A stretch of 19,116 nt of DNA, taken from NCBI GenBank assembly GCA_025456495.1, contig JALOKO010000014.1, positions 1 through 19,116 of the forward strand. The letters run 5' to 3'. Source of the stretch: Bryobacterales bacterium. GTDB lineage: Bacteria > Acidobacteriota > Terriglobia > Bryobacterales > Bryobacteraceae. The notes under the pieces were generated by a model that saw only the letters and a program-made list of their open reading frames with translations, made no database searches and was not told the DNA's origin. Both the position numbers and the translations under genes were made by a program. Of this stretch, positions 6,899 through 14,947 are shown one piece after another. How positions within the stretch are numbered: position 1 is the stretch's first letter; each line of letters begins with the position of its first letter.

Positions 6899-7741
6899 AT
6901 GGCACTCACGGTGGCGGAGGAAAAGGCCTACTACGAACGCCAGTATGCGCGTTTCCTCCAGGTGTCCCCGGACGACCTGCGTTTCTGCCCCACCGCCTTC
7001 CTGCGCGATCTGGACAATCCCCGGAAGGAAGTCTACGAACGGCGCGCCCTCTACGCCGCTACCCTCGCCGCCCTGGCAAGGCTTGACCTGTCCGGCAAGC
7101 ATGTCCTGGATTATGGCTGCGGCACCGGCGATTTCGGCCTCTGGATGGCCACCGCCGAAAGCGCCAACGTCACCTTCCTTGATCTTTCCGCCAACGCCGT
7201 GGCGGTGTGCCTGCTGCGCGCTGAAGCCAGTGGGGTGGCTCATCTCTGTGCGGGTGAGGCCCGCGATGCCGCCAACCTGAGTTGCTTTCCCGACGCTTCC
7301 TTCGATGTCGTGTACGGCTGCGCCAGCCTCCACCACACGCTGAAGTATCCCGGCGCCTGGCGCGAACTGCTGCGTGTCCTGAAGCCCGATGGCGCCCTCG
7401 TGCTCACTGAGACCTACGGCAACAACCGCCTGCTGAACGTCCTGCGCCGTTGGAACTGGCGCCGTAGCAATCTGCCCCAGGAACAAGGCGAGGACGTCAT
7501 CTTCGACGATACCCATCTGGCCGTTCTGCGGCAGAGCTTCACCACGGTGCAGGTACGCCCCATGCACCTGCTGGCGATGGCCAAGCGGCCCCTTCGTGGG
7601 CGCTACGACGCCCGCTGGGTCCGTGCGGTGTTGTCTGTCCTGGATGCCGCTGACCGCGCCCTGCTGTGGCTCTTTCCGCGTCTCAAGCGCTACTGCGGCG
7701 AGGTGCTGGTGGTGGCCAGCGCACGCACCCCTTCCGTCTGA
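6899..7741 (+). CDS. Class I SAM-dependent methyltransferase
   Basis: Predicted cytoplasmic methyltransferase using S-adenosylmethionine. Motif I is VLDYGCGTGDFG (residues 69-80), an acidic strand end follows in TFLDLS (92-97), FDVVYGCASLHHT (135-147) is motif IV, and LLRVLKPDGALVLTE (157-171) matches Methyltransf_11/25 families. The C-terminal 100 residues are rich in Arg and Trp and have two hydrophobic stretches, which suggests a large or lipid-like acceptor. The ATG at 6899 is preferred over a GTG at 6842: GGAGA lies at 6890-6894 and the extra 19 residues look non-coding. The gap to the SIS gene is 68 bp, so it may belong to the same transcript and act on the same glycan product. Its 3' end converges with def at a distance of 10 bp, with no terminator seen between them. 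Confidence 0.88.
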   Translation: MALTVAEEKAYYERQYARFLQVSPDDLRFCPTAFLRDLDNPRKEVYERRALYAATLAALARLDLSGKHVLDYGCGTGDFGLWMATAESANVTFLDLSANAVAVCLLRAEASGVAHLCAGEARDAANLSCFPDASFDVVYGCASLHHTLKYPGAWRELLRVLKPDGALVLTETYGNNRLLNVLRRWNWRRSNLPQEQGEDVIFDDTHLAVLRQSFTTVQVRPMHLLAMAKRPLRGRYDARWVRAVLSVLDAADRALLWLFPRLKRYCGEVLVVASARTPSV

Positions 7742-7751
7742 CTTCCCGCCC

Positions 7752-8282
7752 TCACGCCCCCTGCTGAATCAAGCGCCCTGGCAGCCCTTCCGTTTCGCTC
7801 CGCAGCGCGAAGCTCTGCCCGTCCATCGCCCGCGACACCGCCAGCACCCCGTCCAGATGGTCCAGTTCATGCTGCAGAAGCTCCGCGATGTTTTCATCAT
7901 CCACCTCCCAGACATGCGCCGCGCCCCCCAGATCCTGATATGCCACCGTGCATTGCCGATGCCGCAGCACCCGCACCAGCAGGTTGGGAAAGCTCATGCA
8001 GTCGTCCCAGATGGCGAAGGTCTCCTGGCTGCGCGCCGTCAGCCGCGGGTTCACCAGATCCTTGCGCGTGCCTTGCAGGTCCAGCACCACCAGCCGTTGC
8101 GGCACGCCGATTTGCGGCGCCGCAATCCCGCGCCCCACCCCGTGTGTCGCCCGAAAGTGCAGCAAGGTATCGTGCAGGTCGTCCGCCACCGCGCGTAGGG
8201 CAGGGAACTCCTCCGGCTCAACAAGGGCGCAGGGCTGGTATAGCAGCGGATTGCCCAGCAACAGGATGTCACGAACGGCCAT
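7752..8282 (-). CDS. def: Peptide deformylase-family protein with divergent motif II
   Basis: Peptide deformylase removes the formyl group from the N-terminal Met of new proteins, using Fe2+ or Zn2+ held by one Cys and two His. Motif I is GVGRGIAAPQIG (residues 48-59). Motif III is LLQHELDHLDG (135-145) with H138, E139 and H142. Motif II, normally EGCLS, is DDCMS (93-97): the ligand Cys95 remains but the conserved Glu-Gly is Asp-Asp. At 176 aa the length is normal. The ATG at 8282 is chosen because the family starts just before DILLLGNPLLYQP, and GAAGG lies 8 nt upstream. Its start overlaps the end of pgl by 14 bp, so it is the last gene of the zwf operon. It is either a working deformylase or a specialised type III-like paralogue; a second def elsewhere would favour the latter. 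Confidence 0.85.
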   Translation of the reverse strand: MAVRDILLLGNPLLYQPCALVEPEEFPALRAVADDLHDTLLHFRATHGVGRGIAAPQIGVPQRLVVLDLQGTRKDLVNPRLTARSQETFAIWDDCMSFPNLLVRVLRHRQCTVAYQDLGGAAHVWEVDDENIAELLQHELDHLDGVLAVSRAMDGQSFALRSETEGLPGRLIQQGA

Positions 8283-9024
8283 GCGACATGCCTTCGTCAG
8301 AGGGTTTCGCCGCCTGGTCAAGGAACCAATGCACCTCCAGGTTGTGGCGCACCAGTTGGGCCGGATATCGCTTGGGGTTATAGGGTTCCACCAGCACCGT
8401 ATCCAGTGGTGCGGCCTTGCCCGCGCCGGATAGCAGAAACACGGTGCAGCGCGCCGCCTGCAGCACCGCCGGCAACAGCGTCACCCGCCACGCGCCCAGT
8501 TTCTCCACATAGACGGCCGCAGCAAGGCCTTCCAGGTCGTCGATAGCCGCCTCGCCGGGGAACAGGCTGGCCGTGTGCGCATCGTCGCCCATGCCCAGGT
8601 GAATGACATCGAAGGTGGGGATCTCCTCCTCTTCGGCGTCCAGGCCAAAGACCTCCGCGATGGCGGCCTCATAGCTGGCGGCGGCGTCTTCGGGATCTTC
8701 CTCCCCATGGATGCGATGGACGTTGGCGGCAGGCACAGGAGGCAGCGCCAGAAAGAGGCTTTGCGCCAGCCGGAAGTTGCTGTCCTCGTGCGTCGGGGGC
8801 ACCATGCGTTCGTCCACAAAGAACACGTGGACGCGTTGCCAGTCCAGTTCCGCCTCCGCCAGCAAGGGGAACATGCGCGCGGGCGTGCTGCCACCCGAAA
8901 GCGCCAGCGTGGCCATCCCGCGCGTCGCAATCGCGTCCGCCAACCGCTCAACAATCAGCGTCGCGCACGCGGACGCTGCCTGCTGCAGGTCCGGGGCAAT
9001 ATGGAAATGGCTATTCGTCAGCAA
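8269..9024 (-). CDS. pgl: 6-phosphogluconolactonase
   Basis: Hydrolyses 6-phosphogluconolactone to 6-phosphogluconate, the second oxidative pentose-phosphate step, in the cytoplasm. TLALSGGSTPARMFPLLAE, VHVFFVDERMVPP with HEDSNFRLAQ, and FDVIHLGMGDDAHTASLFPG are the three conserved blocks of the Pgl/NagB-like fold. The start is uncertain. The family N-terminus should begin near TNSHFHIAPDLQQAAS, and no ATG is available there. TTG at 9024 fits, with AGGAG at 9035-9039 upstream, and gives 251 aa, a normal size. This makes a 14-bp overlap with the end of opcA; the far end overlaps def by another 14 bp. The longer in-frame extension to 9291 lies wholly within opcA and is not family-like. Confidence 0.93.
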   Translation of the reverse strand: MLTNSHFHIAPDLQQAASACATLIVERLADAIATRGMATLALSGGSTPARMFPLLAEAELDWQRVHVFFVDERMVPPTHEDSNFRLAQSLFLALPPVPAANVHRIHGEEDPEDAAASYEAAIAEVFGLDAEEEEIPTFDVIHLGMGDDAHTASLFPGEAAIDDLEGLAAAVYVEKLGAWRVTLLPAVLQAARCTVFLLSGAGKAAPLDTVLVEPYNPKRYPAQLVRHNLEVHWFLDQAAKPSDEGMSHGRS

Positions 9025-10057
9025 GGTACTGAGGCTCCTGAAAGAGTTGCACGGTCGCGGGCAGGAACTGCTCAAAGGTGCGGCGACGATACTCCACCAC
9101 CATTTCATCAGACAGCAGCGCCGTGTCGCCAGGAGTCTCGCCCACGGGCACCACCATCCGTCCGGGATGGCTGCCGTTGGCCGCTCCTGCCGCAAAGCGC
9201 AGCGTGAAGGCGGGGGAACGGAAGGTGATGGCGTCGATGGGGTGTGTGCTGTCCTCCTGCGCCAGGAAACCGGCCTGCAACGTGCGCTCACCCCGCCGCC
9301 ACAGCGCCCCGTCCCGGTGGAAACCCAGCGCCCCCAACGTCCAGCTCAACAGATAGGCGGCCTCCGGCGTCGGGCAGCCCGCCCGCGTACGTACGGCCAC
9401 CTGTTGCACTTCGTCCAGCATCTTCCGGTGCGCGGCAGCTTGAAAGTGGCTGGCGATGGCCCGCCGGAACCGGATGACGCGGTCCCAGGCAAGGTCAGAG
9501 ACATAGCGTCCCAGCCCCGGCAAAGCGGGCCACAGCTTCGCGCACACCGTATCCTGAAACGCGATGTCCACCACCACCCGGTCGGCCATGCCGCTGGTCT
9601 CCGCGATGCCATCCAGGTGCAACAGGTTGGCGTTGCGGCAGAACAGCACCACCGGCAGGTCCGCCACCAGCAACGCACGCACCACGGCGGGCAGGTCGCA
9701 GGCGCCGGCGCGCGTCGTTTCCAACAGGATGCGTTCAATGCACACCTGCTGCTTGCTGCCAAAGGGGCGCCAGCACTGCGCCGATACGGAACCCTTCATG
9801 CTGCGGTCGTCTCCCTCCCGCAGCAGCACGATGATGGCCCGGCTGGGATGGACGCGCATCACCCCGGCCAGCATCTCGTCGCAGTCCTGCACCGTCTGGT
9901 GATCGCCCTCCACCACCGTGATCCAGGTCAGTGAGCAGGCGCGCACCACGGCTCCGTCGGCCGCTTCCTGCGATGTCTGGCTGAAGTCTGCCCACAACTC
10001 GTCCAACTGCCGCAGCAGCGTGGATGGCTGCACGCTGCGGCGCTCTTCCCCGCTCAT
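9011..10057 (-). CDS. opcA: Glucose-6-phosphate dehydrogenase assembly protein OpcA
   Basis: OpcA helps the assembly and activity of glucose-6-phosphate dehydrogenase; in cyanobacteria it also links the enzyme to thioredoxin. The family block HPSRAIIVLL is present near residues 69-78, followed by VCIERILLE, LLVADLPVVLFCR and, in the C-terminal half, AWDRVIRFRRAIASHF. At 348 aa it is of the usual size. The ATG at 10057 overlaps the zwf stop (ATGA) and has GGAGG five bases upstream; the longer in-frame start at 10117 is inside zwf and is rejected. The position between zwf and pgl supports the call. Whether the cysteines of this protein take part in redox control cannot be judged from sequence. 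Confidence 0.9.
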   Translation of the reverse strand: MSGEERRSVQPSTLLRQLDELWADFSQTSQEAADGAVVRACSLTWITVVEGDHQTVQDCDEMLAGVMRVHPSRAIIVLLREGDDRSMKGSVSAQCWRPFGSKQQVCIERILLETTRAGACDLPAVVRALLVADLPVVLFCRNANLLHLDGIAETSGMADRVVVDIAFQDTVCAKLWPALPGLGRYVSDLAWDRVIRFRRAIASHFQAAAHRKMLDEVQQVAVRTRAGCPTPEAAYLLSWTLGALGFHRDGALWRRGERTLQAGFLAQEDSTHPIDAITFRSPAFTLRFAAGAANGSHPGRMVVPVGETPGDTALLSDEMVVEYRRRTFEQFLPATVQLFQEPQYLADE

Positions 10058-11571
10058 GGCCGCCTCCACGCGTGCCCCGCCTGGGCCAGCATGGCGTCGC
10101 TGGCCGCCGGACCCCAAGTGCCCGCCGCATAGTTCGGGAAGTCAAAGCGTGTATTCCGCCACACCTCCAGAATGGGCATCACCACCTGCCAACTGGCTTC
10201 CACCATGTCCTGACGAATGTACAGCGTGGGGTCTCCGGCCAGCGCGTCCAGCAGCAGCGTCTCATAGGCTTCCGGGGTCCGTGTCCCAAAGCTGCTGCCA
10301 TAGTTGAAGTCCATTCCCACCGGCCGCAGCCGCATCCCGCTTCCCGGGCGCTTGCTTTGGAAGCGCAACGAGATGCCTTCATCGGGCTGGATCCGCAGGA
10401 TCATCAGGTTCGGCGCCACATCCTGTTCGCCACGTCCGGCGAACATATTCTTGGGCGCCGCCCGGAACTGGATGGCCACGTCGGTCACCCGTTTGGGCAG
10501 CCGCTTGCCCGTCCGAATGTACACCGGCACGCCCGACCATCGCCAGTTATCCACGAACAGTTTCACCGCCGCATAGGTGTCCGTTTGCGCCTCCGCATGC
10601 ACGCCCTCCTCTTCGCGGAAGCCGGGCAGGTCCTCACCACCCACCCGCGCATGGCCGTACTGGCCAGACACGCTGTGGCTGAGCACCTCATCCGGCTTGT
10701 AGATGCGAATGGACCGCAGCAGCTTGGCCCGCTCGTCGCGCACCGGCCCCGGGGCGAACCGGGTATACGGCTCCATCATCACCGTGGCCATCACCTGCAG
10801 CAGGTGGTTCTGCACCATGTCCCGCAACGCGCCCGCTTCCTGGTAATACGCGCCCCGGCCCTCCACCCCGATGCTCTCCGCCGCCGTGATCTGAATGTGG
10901 TCAATGTAGCGGCGATTCCACAGCGGCTCAAAGATCCCGTTGGCGAATCGGAAGGCCAGGATGTTCTGCACCGTTTCCTTGCCCAGATAGTGGTCAATCC
11001 GGTAGGTGTCCGATTCATCGAAGGCCGCCGCCAGGTGCTCCTCCAACTGGTTGGCGGATTCCAGGTCGTGCCCGATCGGCTTCTCCACCACCACCCGCCG
11101 CTTGGCCGCTCCCCGGTGAATGCCGCTTTCCCGCAGCATATCCACGGCCAGCGGGTAGAAGCTGGGCTGCGTGCTGAGATAGAACACCACCTCGTGCGGG
11201 GTATCGCCGCTCAGCGCGTCAATCTTGGCGCCAATCTGCTGGTACAGCGCGGGGTCCTTCATGTCCCCGGGAATGTAGAACAGCCGCTTGGCGAAGCGCT
11301 GCCACTCTTCCTCTTCCAGCGGAGTGTCCTTCAAAAAGCGTTGCAGGTCCTCATACTGGCGCTGCCGGTAGGCCTCGTCGCTGAAGCTGGTGCGGGAGTT
11401 GCCAATCACAGAAAAGGACGCCGGCAGGCGACCCTCATGGAACAGCCGGTAAAGGGCCGGAATCAGCTTCCGCCGCGTCAGGTCGCCACTCGCGCCGAAG
11501 ATCACCAGCACACTGGGCGGGATGCTACGGACATCCTCAAGGACCTCTCCAAAGGGGTTTTCAGGGGCCAT
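10054..11571 (-). CDS. zwf: Glucose-6-phosphate 1-dehydrogenase
   Basis: Oxidises glucose 6-phosphate to 6-phosphogluconolactone with NADP+ (or NAD+), the entry into the oxidative pentose-phosphate pathway. The coenzyme loop is FGASGDLTRRKLIPAL (residues 25-40), EKPIG is at 163-167, and the substrate and catalytic motif RIDHYLGKE at 191-199 includes the active-site His of HYLGK. GVPVYIRTGKRL lies in the C-terminal domain. At 505 aa it is full length. The ATG at 11571 is the first codon that fits the family; no strong Shine-Dalgarno precedes it. It heads the zwf-opcA-pgl-def operon, whose junctions all overlap by 4-14 bp. A 6-phosphogluconate dehydrogenase gene is not in the window. Confidence 0.97.
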   Translation of the reverse strand: MAPENPFGEVLEDVRSIPPSVLVIFGASGDLTRRKLIPALYRLFHEGRLPASFSVIGNSRTSFSDEAYRQRQYEDLQRFLKDTPLEEEEWQRFAKRLFYIPGDMKDPALYQQIGAKIDALSGDTPHEVVFYLSTQPSFYPLAVDMLRESGIHRGAAKRRVVVEKPIGHDLESANQLEEHLAAAFDESDTYRIDHYLGKETVQNILAFRFANGIFEPLWNRRYIDHIQITAAESIGVEGRGAYYQEAGALRDMVQNHLLQVMATVMMEPYTRFAPGPVRDERAKLLRSIRIYKPDEVLSHSVSGQYGHARVGGEDLPGFREEEGVHAEAQTDTYAAVKLFVDNWRWSGVPVYIRTGKRLPKRVTDVAIQFRAAPKNMFAGRGEQDVAPNLMILRIQPDEGISLRFQSKRPGSGMRLRPVGMDFNYGSSFGTRTPEAYETLLLDALAGDPTLYIRQDMVEASWQVVMPILEVWRNTRFDFPNYAAGTWGPAASDAMLAQAGHAWRRP

Positions 11572-11651
11572 AGCTCAACGTTAGCATGGGGAGTCTGAAA
11601 TGCACCGCGTATGAATTTCGGCGCCGCGCCGCCCACTCGCGCATCCATGCC

Positions 11652-12074
11652 ATGGTGGAACCAACGCAGCAGTCCATCGCAACAGACAGCCCGCAACCTT
11701 TGATTGTGGCGGTGCTGGAGGACCTCTTCTTCGGCATCAAGATCAGTGAGGCAGCCAAGAAAGCGGGCGCGCGCCTGGTGATCACCAAGACTGCGGAAGC
11801 CTTCTGGGCTCGCGTGGCTCACCAACCTGCGCTGATCGTGTTTGACCTCACCTGCCAGTCGCTGGACCCCCTGGAGTTACTGCGCACACTCGGCGCGTCC
11901 CCCCACGCTGGCGTGGCCACCTTGGGCTATCTGCCCCACGTTCAGGAGCACCTGCGTCAGCAGGCCATCCAGGCCGGCTGTCAGCGCGTGATGCCCCGCA
12001 GCGCCTTCAGCGGCCAGGTGGACGCGCTGGTGCGCGATGCCTTAGCCGCCGCTGCCCAGCCCGCACCCCGCTGA
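11652..12074 (+). CDS. Receiver-like protein lacking part of the phosphorylation switch
   Basis: About 140 aa with a CheY-like pattern of alternating strands and helices: LIVAVLEDLFFG (residues 17-28), ALIVFDLT (60-67), GVATLGYLP (87-95) and QRVMPRSAF (111-119). D65 sits where the phosphoacceptor Asp should be, and E23/D24 could be the acidic pair. The switch Ser/Thr after strand 4 is missing (LGYLPH) and the strand-5 Lys appears as Arg116. It may be a stand-alone atypical receiver signalling by binding only. There is no output domain. It diverges from zwf across about 80 bp. The start is uncertain: ATG at 11652 is preferred because residues from the upstream ATG at 11586 look non-coding, but neither has a clear ribosome binding site. 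Its C-terminus QPAPR lies in a short repeat. Confidence 0.65.
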   Translation: MVEPTQQSIATDSPQPLIVAVLEDLFFGIKISEAAKKAGARLVITKTAEAFWARVAHQPALIVFDLTCQSLDPLELLRTLGASPHAGVATLGYLPHVQEHLRQQAIQAGCQRVMPRSAFSGQVDALVRDALAAAAQPAPR

Positions 12075-12093
12075 TGCAGCCCGCACCCCGCTG
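12057..12093. repeat. 17-bp direct repeat across the stop codon of the receiver-like gene
   Basis: cagcccgcaccccgctg occurs at 12057-12073 and again at 12077-12093, a period of 20 bp. The first copy encodes the last residues and part of the TGA stop (12072-12074) of the receiver-like protein. As at the argS end, a 20-bp period lies across a gene terminus. Confidence 0.85.
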
Positions 12094-12128
12094 CCCTGCG
12101 CACCCACCTTCCCGCAAAGCCACCGCCC

Positions 12129-14603
12129 CTACGGCAGCGGCTGGAAGCCACCCTGGCAAGGGCTGGTGGCCAGCGTGTACTGGATGCGAATCAGGAACTC
12201 CCGCGACCTTCTGCCCCGATACTCAAAATAGGATGGGTACAGGCCCTGGTTCAGCCGCAACGTGGGCGGTGTGATGCTGGCCCCGGGGTTGGGGAAACGC
12301 ACGTTGATCTGGTACAGCCCCACAAACTCCGGAGAGAAACCGGTGTACAGGATGGCCCCATTGGCGCGCGTGAATTCCACGAAACGGGGTGGCGCTTCAA
12401 AGCCCACCAAACGCCCTTGCGTGCCGTCGTCAAACAGCACCAGCTTGGCATCGCCCTGCGCCCGCAGTGCTCCCCCCGCAGGCGTCCCATCATCCGGGAA
12501 TCCCGTCTGGCTGGGTCCCAGTCCGGTCACGAACGCTTCCACAATGTCACACGCGTTGGCCGGATTCGCCTGGCTCAGCTTCTGGCCCGTGCGTACCCCC
12601 AGCGCGTACACCATGGCCGGGTTCCTGGCCGCCACGTCATCCATGAACACGCCGATTTCGTCGTTCTGTACCAGCGTCTCCATGTCGTTGCTCATCTGCC
12701 CATCCACGTTCAGGTGAAGCGTGACGTAGCTGTTGACCGGCAGTTCGGCGGGAACCTGATAGTTCACCTGGGAATCGCTGCAGAACAGGATGGGCGCCTT
12801 CCACTCATCGGCCGTGGTCATGCTGCGGAAAACCACTTCGGTGTTGCAGAGGGTCTTCGCGATGGGAATGGCGCGTGCCACGTCCGGGGTCACGAACCCT
12901 GGGCTGCGCGTGGTGATGTTCAGCCCGAAGAGGCTCGCCAGCCCACCAGGAACCACCGGTCCCGGGCTAAAAGAAGCGGCATTGGTAGTTGCCCGCAATA
13001 CCGGTCCGGCCACCTCACTCAGGGGCACGCGCAGGTTCCCACGCCAGTTGTACGACGCCAGGAACATGTCCGCGCCGCCAGACGTGGACAGCAATACCGG
13101 CGCGCCGCTGGTTGCCACATTCATGTTCGCTCCCAGCAGTTGGCCCGCCACCACGATGTTCCCCATGGTGTCCAGCCCCGCCGCCGCCACTGTATTCTGC
13201 AGTTGCGGTCCGGAACCAGGCGTACCCAGATTCCAGCCACTCACGAACGTTCCATCCATCGCACGATACTTCGCCACAAACCCATCGGTTGCCCCCGCAA
13301 GCCCGGTGGGTGAAATCAGGCGCGGATTGCCCTCTACCGGGTTCAGGTTCAACTGGCTGTTGAACTGCCCTCCCAGGACAATTGATCCGTTCCGGTCAAC
13401 CTGCATACTAGCCAGCAGGTCTTCGCCAAATAAGCCCAGGTGATTCGCCCAACGCACGGTGAAGTTGGGCGTAAAGCTGGCCACAAAGAAATCGGAACTG
13501 GCGCTGCGGGAATTCAGAATTCGCTGCGAACTAAAGGACGGATCGACATCAAAGCTCTGGCGGAAGTTGCCCGCCACATAGAGGTTGTCGGCGGAATCCA
13601 CCGCCAGCGACGTGGGTATCAGCCGGATATCCCCCACGCCCTGTAACGCACGGGAGGTAACAAACTTGCCTTGCGCATCATATGCGGCAATAAAAACGTC
13701 GTGGTTACCTTGACTGGTGAAACTGGTGATGGGCGAACCCGGAACCAGGCCGATGCTGCCCGTGAAGGTGCCCGCAACCAACACCCGGCCGCCCTCATCA
13801 ATGGCCATCGAAACGCCCGCCGTCCCATCGTCCTGCGGCCCCCCAATAGAGCTTGCCCAAATCAGATCCCCCGCCCCCGTCAGCCGCAGCATCAGGATGT
13901 CCAGGCCGCCTTGGGATCCCAACTCGCGCGTCACCGTGGGGCTCGGGTCAGCATCAATCACGCCGCTGTAGGTGAGGGCCGCGGCAATGCTGCCGTCGCC
14001 GGTCACCGTAAGCGCTCGCGCCATGTCGTTGCCCGCGCCGCCAAACGTCCGCGCCCAAATCAGACTGCCATTGCTGCCCAGCTTCAGCAGATATACGTCC
14101 GTTCCGCCCTTGCTGGTGACATTCTGCGCCACGCCCGCGCCGGGGTTCAGATTGATCGTTCCTTCGTACACCCCCATCACATAGATGGCTCCATCGCGCC
14201 CGCATGCCATCGCCACCGGACGGTCAGCGTCGCTGCCGTTCCCCCAACGAATCGCCCACTGCAGGTTACCCAGGAAGTCGTAGCGCACCAGCCCGTTATC
14301 CCGCTGGCCCAAGCTGCTGATGGAGCGGCTGGGGTTGGTCCCCCCAGGGAAAACAAGTGCCCCCCGGAAGTTGAAGGCGGTCACGTAGCTCCCCCCGGCG
14401 TCCACGCAGAAGGAGCGGACTTCCTCGTCCAGGCTACTGCCAAGCCTCAGTGCGTAGGGTCCTGTAATCTGCGCCGTTGCAAAGGCGCAAAACCAAAAGA
14501 CGACGGTACAGCACCAAAGCACGAGGGCACAGTTCCGGAAGGCGGGGGCACAGTTCCGGAAGGCGAGGGCAGGGACGAACGGCCTGCGGAGAAAGATACG
14601 CAT
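12129..14603 (-). CDS. Secreted seven-bladed beta-propeller protein with TIGR03437-type C-terminal domain
   Basis: Exported protein of 824 aa. Residues 1-45 form a signal peptide ending ATA|Q, with a hydrophobic core built from a repeat. About seven blades of roughly 65 residues follow (near 66-120, 130-187, 197-253, 264-320, 331-390, 398-458 and 473-525). They share the SBBP-like pattern of G-F-x-G-x-hydrophobic-x-x-x-P, then S-x-G-x-D-hydrophobic-F/L and D-x-x-G-x-hydrophobic-x-W-A. From about 530, NAASFSPGPVVPGGLASLFG and SQVNYQVPAELP mark the C-terminal domain abundant in Solibacter relatives, TIGR03437. The protein is probably at the cell surface or free outside; its ligand is unknown. 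ATG at 14603 has AGGA 8 nt upstream and a palindrome just before it. No anchoring segment or LPXTG-like motif is visible. Function beyond surface binding cannot be inferred. Confidence 0.85.
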   Translation of the reverse strand: MRIFLRRPFVPALAFRNCAPAFRNCALVLWCCTVVFWFCAFATAQITGPYALRLGSSLDEEVRSFCVDAGGSYVTAFNFRGALVFPGGTNPSRSISSLGQRDNGLVRYDFLGNLQWAIRWGNGSDADRPVAMACGRDGAIYVMGVYEGTINLNPGAGVAQNVTSKGGTDVYLLKLGSNGSLIWARTFGGAGNDMARALTVTGDGSIAAALTYSGVIDADPSPTVTRELGSQGGLDILMLRLTGAGDLIWASSIGGPQDDGTAGVSMAIDEGGRVLVAGTFTGSIGLVPGSPITSFTSQGNHDVFIAAYDAQGKFVTSRALQGVGDIRLIPTSLAVDSADNLYVAGNFRQSFDVDPSFSSQRILNSRSASSDFFVASFTPNFTVRWANHLGLFGEDLLASMQVDRNGSIVLGGQFNSQLNLNPVEGNPRLISPTGLAGATDGFVAKYRAMDGTFVSGWNLGTPGSGPQLQNTVAAAGLDTMGNIVVAGQLLGANMNVATSGAPVLLSTSGGADMFLASYNWRGNLRVPLSEVAGPVLRATTNAASFSPGPVVPGGLASLFGLNITTRSPGFVTPDVARAIPIAKTLCNTEVVFRSMTTADEWKAPILFCSDSQVNYQVPAELPVNSYVTLHLNVDGQMSNDMETLVQNDEIGVFMDDVAARNPAMVYALGVRTGQKLSQANPANACDIVEAFVTGLGPSQTGFPDDGTPAGGALRAQGDAKLVLFDDGTQGRLVGFEAPPRFVEFTRANGAILYTGFSPEFVGLYQINVRFPNPGASITPPTLRLNQGLYPSYFEYRGRRSREFLIRIQYTLATSPCQGGFQPLP
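14481..14564. repeat. Degenerate 21-bp tandem repeat, 4 copies, coding for the signal peptide
   Basis: Four 21-bp units lie at 14481-14501, 14502-14522, 14523-14543 and 14544-14564. The last two differ at one base; the first two diverge more (roughly 12-13 of 21 matches to the neighbouring copy). On the minus strand they encode AFRNCAP, AFRNCAL, VLWCCTV and VFWFCAF, four heptapeptides with Cys at position 5. Together they make up residues 14-41, most of the n-region and hydrophobic core of the signal peptide. Confidence 0.75.
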
Positions 14604-14693
14604 CTATCATGTCCTAAGCGGAATTCCGCGCTGCGCAGGCTCACGCGGCCACCCTGCTGATTTCTGTTCCAGAAGGACGGCGATCACGCGGAC

Positions 14694-14820
14694 ACTGCGG
14701 GCCATTCGATCAAACTGCTGGCCACTCCATCAAGCCCCCCACGCGAGTTCAGTGCGGGCCACTCGAGTTCAGTACGGGCCAGCCCAGTGCAATGCGGGCC
14801 ACCCGGTACAGTGCGGGCTT
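14694..14820. repeat. Degenerate 20-bp tandem repeat, about 6 copies
   Basis: Units of about 20 bp share a core like tgcgggcca. Two copies at 14694-14713 and 14714-14733 end in catcaa or gatcaa. After a 7-bp interruption of mostly C, four more lie at 14741-14760, 14761-14780, 14781-14800 and 14801-14820. The copies are less alike than those of the other arrays, which suggests an older array. It lies in the intergenic region upstream of the propeller gene. Confidence 0.7.
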
Positions 14821-14918
14821 AAGGACGACACTGTGGTCCAGACGAGCAATTCTGGCGGCGCCCCCGCAGCCAGTACCTGCGCGGCGGATCGGATGTCGCC
14901 ACCCTTGAGTGTATCAAG

Positions 14919-14947
14919 TTGCCCAGCGGCGCAACCGCCTTGGGCAA
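14919..14947 (-). terminator. Terminator-like hairpin after the GNAT gene
   Basis: TTGCCCA (14919-14925) pairs with TGGGCAA (14941-14947), and inside it GGCG (14928-14931) pairs with CGCC (14936-14939) around a 4-nt loop. It lies about 50 nt beyond the GNAT stop on the minus strand. No T-run follows in that direction, so it could be a weak or Rho-assisted terminator or an mRNA end stabiliser. Confidence 0.45.

Noticed and set aside
9025..9291. Longer pgl start inside opcA
   Set aside because: The extension lies wholly on coding sequence of opcA in another frame and is not like any lactonase N-terminus.
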